In this document: in pieces, positions 24,992 through 32,027 of the stretch | How positions within the stretch are numbered: the first letter of the stretch is position 1 | Layout: each line of letters opens with the position of its first letter | Assembly: GCA_021827485.1 (NCBI GenBank) | Contig: JAKAVM010000112.1 | Span: 1-32,027 of the forward strand | Origin: Actinomycetes bacterium | Lineage (GTDB): Bacteria > Actinomycetota > Acidimicrobiia > Acidimicrobiales > JAKAVM01 | Direction: 5' to 3' | DNA length: 32,027 nt | Made by a program: the position numbers and the translations under genes | The notes under the pieces: generated by a model | Told to the model about the DNA's origin: nothing | Seen by the model: only the letters and a program-made list of their open reading frames with translations | Databases searched by the model: none

Positions 24992-25933
24992 TTAATGCGC
25001 TCTTGGCGAAAGGGAATTTTGAAATCCTCTCGCCAAGCTATGACCGACCATTTTCCACCAAGTTTGGTGCATGGTAACAATCGGGGTATTCAAAGCCATA
25101 CTGAGCGCACACTTACCCACTTCCCATGGCAAATGATTTGCATAATAGATTCCAGCAAGAGATCGAAGCGCGGCCGACTTATGTTCTCGCGTAAAAGACC
25201 TAATCTCAGGGAATTCCGCAGCCGCCCAAGCAATCGTTTCGGTGATGAATTTGTAGCCTTCGATCGGATCCAGGGTATTTGTTATTTGACCTTGGTGCTT
25301 TCGGTAGGCGTATATAGGCATGTTGGTATATATGGCATGGCGCGATCGAGCGAAAGCTGAGATTCCAAATAGAGAATCAACATACACGCGCCTTGCCTCA
25401 TCTACCGATATATCTCTGATGGTTGAAGTTCTAAACAACGAATATCCTGGCATCGGCTGCCGTGGAAATGGATGAATAAGTCTCTTCCAGGTATAGTCGT
25501 GAACGCGACTGGCTCTTGGGGCCGGTCGATCGGAGATATCGTCCCAACTTGTATTCGCTTCGATATTAAAATGCACGCCAGAAACAATATCTGCTTGGTG
25601 GCCTTCCGCAACTTCGAGCAAAGCGATGAGAGCCCCCGGAGGCAACATATCGTCATCGGCTAAATCAAAGAACCACTGAGCTTTCGCTTCCTTGATACCC
25701 ATATTCAACAATGGTCCAAAATAATTTGCCCATGGAGATTGGAGGACCTTGACTCGATCATCCTGGATCTCCCTTATCATTAGCGCTTCAGTGTCTCCTG
25801 CGGTCCGTACAACTATCACTTCTACATCAACCTCCTGAGCGAATATTGAACGGAGAGAGTGCTTAAGAAGTTCTCTACGATTGTGCGTGCCAACCAGGAT
25901 GGACACGAGGGGTTTTGCCATCTTGTAAATCAT
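24992..25933 (-). CDS. GT2-family glycosyltransferase
   Basis: PLVSILVGTHNRRELLKHSLRSIFAQEVDVEVIVV...AKAQWFFDLADDDMLPPGALIALLE: GT-A fold with DDD motif. Confidence 0.87.
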   Translation of the reverse strand: MIYKMAKPLVSILVGTHNRRELLKHSLRSIFAQEVDVEVIVVRTAGDTEALMIREIQDDRVKVLQSPWANYFGPLLNMGIKEAKAQWFFDLADDDMLPPGALIALLEVAEGHQADIVSGVHFNIEANTSWDDISDRPAPRASRVHDYTWKRLIHPFPRQPMPGYSLFRTSTIRDISVDEARRVYVDSLFGISAFARSRHAIYTNMPIYAYRKHQGQITNTLDPIEGYKFITETIAWAAAEFPEIRSFTREHKSAALRSLAGIYYANHLPWEVGKCALSMALNTPIVTMHQTWWKMVGHSLARGFQNSLSPRAH

Positions 25934-26127
25934 ATCAGAAACGTCATATCAGCCCAGAAGAACAATCGATACGAGCCAGCAGTGGAGGGAGTTTGCAACA
26001 GTTCTTTGTTCGATTCCATTCGGTCAAGACTGACGATGATTAGTGTGACTTGATCGGCAACTTCTGAACTATCCGTTTTTTGGTCTAAACTCTTGTATTG
26101 TTTCAAGGGATCGGAACGGAATAATTA

Positions 26128-26901
26128 ATGAGTGAACAACGGGAGGTGCGTATATCTGACTACGGAACCGCCTACAGAGAAAATTACGGATTTGAGCAGG
26201 TTCTTGTTGAGAGCCGAAGAAAGATAATACTAGAACTCCTGGATAAAATATTGCCTAGAACGGTAGTGGAGGTTGGTTGCGGGACTGAGCTTCTTCTCAA
26301 ACAAGTGTTGGAGAAATATAGCATCAACTCACCAATAGAGCAATGGGTCGTTGTCGAGGCTAACAATGAGTTTGCGAAGAGCGCCGAAAAGGCTGATTTC
26401 CCTTCAGGTATATTTCGAGTTGTAAACGGATTTGCCGAGGACTCCGTTGAAGCTATTCTTGACCAATTCAAAAGGGGGCCAGATCTTGTAATTTGCTCAA
26501 GTCTACTACATGAAGTCGATAATCTAACTGAGATAGTTATAGCTCTAAGTAACATGTTGTCACCTGGAGCGTACTTGCACGCAAATGTCCCCAACGCTCT
26601 GTCGTTACATAGGCAGTTAGCGGTTTCTATGGGTCTAACGCAATCAGAGAAAGACCTAGGAGAACGAAACAAACTACTCCAACAAGCTCGTATATTTACG
26701 ATGGAGGAACTTATTGCTATTTTGGAAGAACGGGGATTCGAAATTGTTGAAACGGGTGGTTATTTCATTAAACCCTTTACTCATTCTCAAATGGATAATA
26801 TTCCGTTCATGAATCCCGAACTACTTGATGGACTATTTCAACTTGGACGCAAGCTACCTGAAATTGCTGCAGAGATTTATGTCAACGCTAGGAAACTATA
26901 G
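26128..26901 (+). CDS. SAM-dependent methyltransferase
   Basis: TVVEVGCGTELLLKQVL...VVVEANNEFAKSA...PDLVICSSLLHEVDNLTEIVIALSNMLSPGAYLHANVPN. Confidence 0.82.
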   Translation: MSEQREVRISDYGTAYRENYGFEQVLVESRRKIILELLDKILPRTVVEVGCGTELLLKQVLEKYSINSPIEQWVVVEANNEFAKSAEKADFPSGIFRVVNGFAEDSVEAILDQFKRGPDLVICSSLLHEVDNLTEIVIALSNMLSPGAYLHANVPNALSLHRQLAVSMGLTQSEKDLGERNKLLQQARIFTMEELIAILEERGFEIVETGGYFIKPFTHSQMDNIPFMNPELLDGLFQLGRKLPEIAAEIYVNARKL

Positions 26902-26998
26902 CAGAGACCTTGAGTCGTGCTTGGGTGAGATCAACCTGCTTGGTGTCTTGTGATTGAAGGAAGGGTGAGATCATTGGAAATGGTATATATTACAGATC

Positions 26999-27760
26999 GT
27001 GGCACTACCTAATTTAATCATTCCTGGTGCCCCCAAGGCCGGGACGTCTTCGCTACATAAATATCTATCCCTTCATGATGCAGTATATATGTCTGAACCC
27101 AAAGAGCTTCACTTCTTTAGTGTTGACGAACAATTCGAGAAAGGCGTTGCCCAATACGCTGTCAACTTTGAAGGAGTTCGCGAGGAGAAGGTCATTGGCG
27201 AGTCAAGTACAACATATTTTATTTTTCCAAATGTTGTGGAGCGTATCGCTTGTACGCTCGATAGTCCTAAGCTGATTTTTATACTTCGCAATCCAATAGA
27301 TAGGGTTTATTCACATTATCGGTGGATGCAAAGCTTGGGATTGGAAAATAGAAGTTTTATAGATGCTCTGTTGGCTGACAAAGACGATTCCCCAGATATA
27401 AATACAAGGATTTCTGGGAATAAGACAAAATATTATTTTGCAGAGAGCTGCTACGGTACCCATGTGGGGAAGTTCGTAAAACAGTTTGGGATGAGCCGAG
27501 TACTAATTCAGACAACCGAGCAACTAGGGGAGTTCCCATCAAGAGTGCTGGAAAACTGCGCACAGTTCCTTGGAATTGATTCCTTTGAGAAAATCGATCC
27601 AGTCTGGGAGAACGCAACAAGATCGGACAATACGCAACCCATAAGTGACGGCGATCACCGTTGGCTCACCGAGCATTTGTTTGACGAAGTAGAATCACTT
27701 AGGCAACTTACAGGATTACAGTTCACTGAGTGGGAGAATGACTTCCCGATTAGTAATTAG
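26999..27760 (+). CDS. Sulfotransferase
   Basis: [37 protein letters not shown] (5'-PAPS loop) and [21 protein letters not shown] (3'-phosphate loop). Confidence 0.88.
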   Translation: MALPNLIIPGAPKAGTSSLHKYLSLHDAVYMSEPKELHFFSVDEQFEKGVAQYAVNFEGVREEKVIGESSTTYFIFPNVVERIACTLDSPKLIFILRNPIDRVYSHYRWMQSLGLENRSFIDALLADKDDSPDINTRISGNKTKYYFAESCYGTHVGKFVKQFGMSRVLIQTTEQLGEFPSRVLENCAQFLGIDSFEKIDPVWENATRSDNTQPISDGDHRWLTEHLFDEVESLRQLTGLQFTEWENDFPISN

Positions 27761-27804
27761 TCCAAGTCGACGTTCATAAAATATCGAAGTTAGACTTGAT
27801 TGAA

Positions 27805-28902
27805 ATGGAGATACCTTTTCTGAACCTTTCGCTCACAAACGATTCCCTTAGATTTGAAATTGATGAATCTATTCGTAGGGTATTGGACAGGGGTCTTTAT
27901 ATTTTGGGGCCTGAAGTTGAGAAGTTTGAGTTAGAATTCTCAAACTTTATCGGTACTAAATACTGCGTAGGAGTGGGAAATGGGTTTGATGCCCTACATC
28001 TTTCCCTTAGAGCATTAGGGGTTGGCTCGGGTGATGAAGTTATTGTTCCGGCGAATACCTACATCGCCACCTGGCTAGCGGTATCGGCATGTGGGGCAGT
28101 CCCAATTCCAGTCGAACCTGACTTGAACACGTATAATATTGATCCAAGGAAGATTGAAGAACGAATAACTTCTCGAACTGTTGCAATTCTTCCTGTCCAT
28201 CTTTACGGGAATCCTGCGCCAATGAACGAAATTTGTAAACTTGCACGAAAATATAACTTAGCAATCATTGAAGACTGCGCCCAGGCTCACGGAGCTCGAA
28301 TTGGAGATAGGAGTGTTGGGTCCTTCGGGGAAAGTGGGGCATGGAGTTTCTTTCCTACTAAGAATCTTGGCGCACTTGGTGACGGAGGAGCGATCACAAC
28401 TGATGACTTTGAGGTAGCCGAGAAAGTTAAATTGTTACGCAACTACGGCTCTGGCAAGAAGTATTTCAATCATATAATTGGTATGAACTCAAGGTTGGAT
28501 GAACTGCAAGCTGCCATTCTCAGATGCAAACTCAAGTATCTGGAGACAGAAAACGAAAGTAGAAAACGCATTGCGGGGCTGTATCTGAGTGGTATTGGAA
28601 CTGAATATCTGACTTTACCGGAGATGCCTCAGGGTTGTAGCCATGTTTGGCATCTATTTGTTGTTAGATCGGCCGAGCGGGATCGTCTTCAAGATTTCCT
28701 GGCCAGCAAACGAGTAGAAACACTCATTCATTATCCAGTTGCTCCGTACCAGCAAGAGGCTTATCTTGCTGAGTTCAAGGACCGATTTGAACTTCCGGTC
28801 AGTGACAACATTCACAGTGAAGTACTGAGCCTTCCTATTGGCCCAAACTTGGGATCTGCGCAAGTCGACTATATTATTGAGTCAGCAAATGAATTCCGAT
28901 GA
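27805..28902 (+). CDS. DegT/DnrJ/EryC1-family sugar aminotransferase (FdtB-like)
   Basis: [15 protein letters not shown]...[65 protein letters not shown]...[43 protein letters not shown]. Confidence 0.9.
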   Translation: MEIPFLNLSLTNDSLRFEIDESIRRVLDRGLYILGPEVEKFELEFSNFIGTKYCVGVGNGFDALHLSLRALGVGSGDEVIVPANTYIATWLAVSACGAVPIPVEPDLNTYNIDPRKIEERITSRTVAILPVHLYGNPAPMNEICKLARKYNLAIIEDCAQAHGARIGDRSVGSFGESGAWSFFPTKNLGALGDGGAITTDDFEVAEKVKLLRNYGSGKKYFNHIIGMNSRLDELQAAILRCKLKYLETENESRKRIAGLYLSGIGTEYLTLPEMPQGCSHVWHLFVVRSAERDRLQDFLASKRVETLIHYPVAPYQQEAYLAEFKDRFELPVSDNIHSEVLSLPIGPNLGSAQVDYIIESANEFR

Positions 28903-28944
28903 TACGAATGAGCTGTCTTACACATTCATGAATTTAAGTTTGTT

Positions 28945-29367
28945 ATGACGACCATAAACGATTGCCAAATTTTAGACTTGCCTAAGATCGGTTCCGAACG
29001 AGGTAACCTAACCTTTATCGAGGGAAACAATCATGTTCCGTTTGAAATAAAAAGGGTTTACTATCTCTATGATATTCCTGGTGGTGAGACCCGCGGGGGG
29101 CACGCTCATCGAGAAATAGATGAATTTCTTGTGGCTGTTTCGGGGAGCTTTGACGTTATTGTGAACGATGGGAGTAATGAACGACGATTTTCGCTTAATC
29201 AGTCCTACTACGGGCTGCACATACCAAGCATGATCTGGAGAGAGTTAGTGAATTTTTCCTCTGGTGCCGTATGTCTTGTGCTTGCATCCGCTGTTTATGA
29301 TGAATCTGACTACATCAGGCAGTGGGTTGAATTCGAATCAGCAAAGACTACTAAACAATGCAAGTAA
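28945..29367 (+). CDS. WxcM/FdtA-like dTDP-4-oxo-6-deoxysugar ketoisomerase
   Basis: ERGNLTFIEGNNHVPFEIKRVYYLYDIPGGETRGGHAHREIDEFLVAVSGSFDVIVNDG...LHIPSMIWRELVNFSSGAVCLVLAS. Confidence 0.87.
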   Translation: MTTINDCQILDLPKIGSERGNLTFIEGNNHVPFEIKRVYYLYDIPGGETRGGHAHREIDEFLVAVSGSFDVIVNDGSNERRFSLNQSYYGLHIPSMIWRELVNFSSGAVCLVLASAVYDESDYIRQWVEFESAKTTKQCK

Positions 29368-29383
29368 TGGGCCCAAATCCCAA

Positions 29384-30268
29384 GTGAGTTCTCAACGCGA
29401 GGTATTTCCTTTTATCGTAGGCTGTGGACGGTCTGGTACTACGTTGCTGACAGTTATGTTGTCATCGCATCCTGAACTTTCGATCCCTGGAGAGACTGGA
29501 GGGTTTATTCTTCGGTTTCTTGAGCACTTTTCAGAATATGGAAATGATATGGCTAGTGTTGAAACACTACAGCTACCAACGGTCGAAACAATGATTGAAC
29601 AGCTTAGCGAGTCTCATCGTTTTAGCGCTTGGGACCTGGATAGGTCCGCCCTAATCTCTCGGATTTGCGAAAGTGGTGCGAGAAGTGCTGAAGACGTCAT
29701 ACGCTCTTGTTTTGCACAGTATGCATACCAACAAGGCAAGAAAAGGTTCGGTGATAAGACCCCGAATCACGTATTATGCATAAACGAACTAGCTAGAGCT
29801 TTTCCTGAGTCGGTATTTATACACCTAATACGAGATGGGCGTGACGTATCTCTCGCGATATTGGAAGCATCCTGGGGACCAGAAAATATAGTTGAAGCGG
29901 CTACCTACTGGAGGCACCGCGTTGAAGCCGGAAGTCACTCAGGTAAAGAACTTGGGGCAGAGCGATACCTGGAAGTGCGCTACGAGGATCTAATAGCAGA
30001 TCCCGAATCGATATTGAGGCAAGCATCGAACTTTATTGGAATCGATTACGATCCAGCGATGCTAAGCTACAGTGAGGCTGTTAGTCGCCAACTAGAAATG
30101 AGTCCAGTTCCGGTAGAAGATAAGAGCCTCCTCCTACCTCCAACCGCAGGACTTCGCGACTGGCGTACTCAAATGCCACCCGAAGATGTGCAGTTGTTTG
30201 AACTTGAAGCGGGTTCACTATTGGCGCAACTTGGCTATCCGGTTAGCGAAGATCAGCGCTCCGCGTAG
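29384..30268 (+). CDS. Sulfotransferase (Sulfotransfer_3-like)
   Basis: FPFIVGCGRSGTTLLTVMLSSHPELSIPGETGGF...FIHLIRDGRDVSLAILEASWGP. The ORF-track start at 29264 overlaps fdtA; a GTG at 29384 is likelier. Confidence 0.85.
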   Translation: MSSQREVFPFIVGCGRSGTTLLTVMLSSHPELSIPGETGGFILRFLEHFSEYGNDMASVETLQLPTVETMIEQLSESHRFSAWDLDRSALISRICESGARSAEDVIRSCFAQYAYQQGKKRFGDKTPNHVLCINELARAFPESVFIHLIRDGRDVSLAILEASWGPENIVEAATYWRHRVEAGSHSGKELGAERYLEVRYEDLIADPESILRQASNFIGIDYDPAMLSYSEAVSRQLEMSPVPVEDKSLLLPPTAGLRDWRTQMPPEDVQLFELEAGSLLAQLGYPVSEDQRSA

Positions 30269-30303
30269 TAAGAAATCGCAAGTTTTGTCGCTATCAATGA
30301 GAG

Positions 30304-31266
30304 TTACTTGAGGTCAAGGACGAACTCGTTGTAGATAACGCTTCCGGAGCCGAAAGATCGCTTGTAGTCGTATAATGCATCGTTGATTGCTGATCCAACT
30401 CCTGAAGGCGAAGTTCCAAAACTGAACCACTTCAATCCAATCTCGCGGGCCTTGGAAATCCCTTCCTCAATGGCAAGGTCCATTGCCCCAACTTTGTGGC
30501 CAGTTTCGTTAGATGCGGAGTATTGCAGGTGTAAAACAGAATTTTCAATGAAATACATCCCACCCGCAATAGTCTGATTGTCAAGTGTGCAAACACAAAG
30601 CATGATTTCATCAGGGAAAAGATCGCATAGAGAGCGTATTTCCTCAAGTGAATGTACTGGACTAGTACCATAGCGCTCTAGCAAACATTCGGTTAAGAGT
30701 CTCCAGTATTCGTCTAAATTATCAAGTGACCAACTGATACATAGCTCATAACGTGATGCAACGCTTTTCATATATTTGCGTCCCTTAGTCAGTTTTCGTG
30801 GTTGGGTCAGCTCAATTGCTGCTGAAAGTGAGGATCTAGTGATTCGAGCTCCTGCTGCAAAAAGCGCGTTTAGATCGTCTGAAGTCGTAACCTTGTGGAA
30901 GATAAGTGGAGCTGGTCTATAGATCAACTTTGAAAAGCCTTGTTTTGCATAAAAGTTGCTAATCTGATCAAAAACTTCAACGGTTTTACTTCCAAATAAG
31001 TTTATGGAGCAGACCAATCCTCCAAATGTTGCACCAGGATGACTTATTACACACTTTTCATCTTTTGGATCAACTGCGGCAGGGAAGAGCCCCTGCATCC
31101 TTTCTTGCTTATCTAAAACAATTACTGATACGTCAAGAAAGCGCCGCTTGTGATACGAGAGAAATTTACGAGTGTGCAAGAAAGTTCCATTAGCAGCGTC
31201 GCCCACAAATGAGTCCCATGCTTGAGCGTCTCTGAACTCATCGTAAGGAATTATGTGAAACGTCAT
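30304..31266 (-). CDS. GNAT/FemAB-like acyltransferase
   Basis: ANGTFLHTRKFLSYHKRRFLDVSVIVLDKQERMQGLFPAAVDP...GATFGGLVC...IAGGMYFIENSVLHLQYSASNETGHKVGAMDLAIEEGISKAREIGLKWFSFGTSPSG. Confidence 0.82.
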   Translation of the reverse strand: MTFHIIPYDEFRDAQAWDSFVGDAANGTFLHTRKFLSYHKRRFLDVSVIVLDKQERMQGLFPAAVDPKDEKCVISHPGATFGGLVCSINLFGSKTVEVFDQISNFYAKQGFSKLIYRPAPLIFHKVTTSDDLNALFAAGARITRSSLSAAIELTQPRKLTKGRKYMKSVASRYELCISWSLDNLDEYWRLLTECLLERYGTSPVHSLEEIRSLCDLFPDEIMLCVCTLDNQTIAGGMYFIENSVLHLQYSASNETGHKVGAMDLAIEEGISKAREIGLKWFSFGTSPSGVGSAINDALYDYKRSFGSGSVIYNEFVLDLK

Positions 31267-31318
31267 AGCAATGTGATCATATCATCGCTAAGTTTCTTCT
31301 GGGTCTGGCTGATGGCGA

Positions 31319-31854
31319 TCAAGTCAGTCTCAACTTTACTGTGCACCTAACGCAATTCTCCGATACATCAGACAAAAGCCTTTGTGGCAAGACCCTATGA
31401 AGATTAGCAATCCGTGCACATGCCTCTGACAGGGCATCGGGGAGTTGGCTGGAAAGTTGCAATGCCCTTTCAATCACTTCTTGCGAGAGTATTGCGAAAG
31501 TGGAAGCGACGTTAACCCAGCGAGATAAATTGACATACCTGATTGCGTACTGACCTCCTATGTTCATGGCCATTTGAAGTTTATGATACTGGTGATAGGG
31601 AAACATGCTTGCAACATCATATAGAGGACCTAGCCTTACTGAACCCCCGGCATGTAAGAGACAGTAGTTTTTGGCATGGGCGTCAGTACCTCCTATTAGC
31701 CAGTTGAAGATCAATGCGTCAATAAACCGGCGTTTGTCTATCTCAGATTTGTGGCGCGGAAAAATATGCTTTTCGAGCAGGCGAGCGATTCTCCGTGCTG
31801 TTGGTCCCCCGTCTCTTTCGTATTTGGAGTTCGGCATTACAGCGAAAGCTTGAC
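31319..31854 (-). pseudogene. hipA: HipA C-terminal fragment, 5' end cut by IS copy 3
   Basis: GQAFAVMPNSKYERDGGPTARRIARLLEKHIF...RRFIDALIFNWLIGGTDAHAKNYCLLHAGGSVRLGPLYDVASMFPYHQ: HipA C-terminal motifs (NWLIGGTDAHAKN). The N-terminal HipA domain is absent. Confidence 0.85.
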
Positions 31855-32027
31855 CAAAACCGAGCCGCAAGCCGATGACTTTAGTCGTGGTTCAAGTTGT
31901 AATGGACCGGCCGACTCCCGTTGCGCAATTTAGACGTGGGTCGTTCACAATTGAAGAGTACGTTGCCACAAAATTGAAGGGAGTCAGCCATTGCCATCAA
32001 ATAATTATAGCCGAGGAGGGTTTGTCC
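31855..32027 (+). mobile_element. IS200/IS605-type left end, copy 3 (extent unknown; window ends)
   Basis: TTGAC | CAAAACCGAGCCGCAAGCCGATGACTTTAGTCGTGGTTCAAG, the same left end as copies 1 and 2. Confidence 0.72.
31902..32027 (+). CDS. Unidentified ORF running off the window end
   Basis: My translation: MDRPTPVAQFRRGSFTIEEYVATKLKGVSHCHQIIIAEEGLS, open to the last base; begins 12 bp after the left-end core. Confidence 0.35.
   Translation, partial: MDRPTPVAQFRRGSFTIEEYVATKLKGVSHCHQIIIAEEGLS

Noticed and set aside
26184-26672. 162-aa minus-strand ORF
   Set aside because: Antisense to a clear SAM methyltransferase with motif I and post-motif residues.
1-32027. tRNA or rRNA genes
   Set aside because: No convincing cloverleaf or rRNA core sequence noticed while reading; absence not proven without tRNAscan or barrnap.

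Overview
The window looks like a mosaic surface-polysaccharide / glycan-modification locus. It carries:
- a Wzm/Wzt-type ABC exporter, a GT9 heptosyltransferase-like protein, and a split HldA/HldC heptose-activation pair
- a GT4-GT2 fusion, AsnB, a WecA/MraY-like initiating transferase, and a sugar epimerase
- FdtA/FdtB-like aminodeoxysugar genes, two sulfotransferases, several methyltransferases, and a GNAT/FemAB-like acyltransferase
Interspersed are two VapBC-type modules, AAA ATPases, a CmcI-like/AroD pair, and a DUF488-DUF488-dual-OB (DuOB-like) operon. The most striking structure I found by direct reading is a 300-bp tnpB-less IS200/IS605-type element (3268-3567: left end, structured RNA-like body, right end). 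It sits after codon 7 of the DuOB gene. Removing exactly these 300 bp restores the reading frame MNVEVLI|VSRTHMGVHACVGG. Two further copies of the same left end occur at the window edges, at 205->1 (followed by the start of a TnpB) and from 31855. Each of these also interrupts a gene (AAA/DUF4143-type ATPase and HipA) directly after TTGAC. Other decay signals are a frameshifted TylF-like gene, a 5'-truncated methyltransferase, and a duplicated P-loop ATPase fragment fused to the start of a glycosyltransferase-like ORF. All family names come from motif recognition only; no database search was run.
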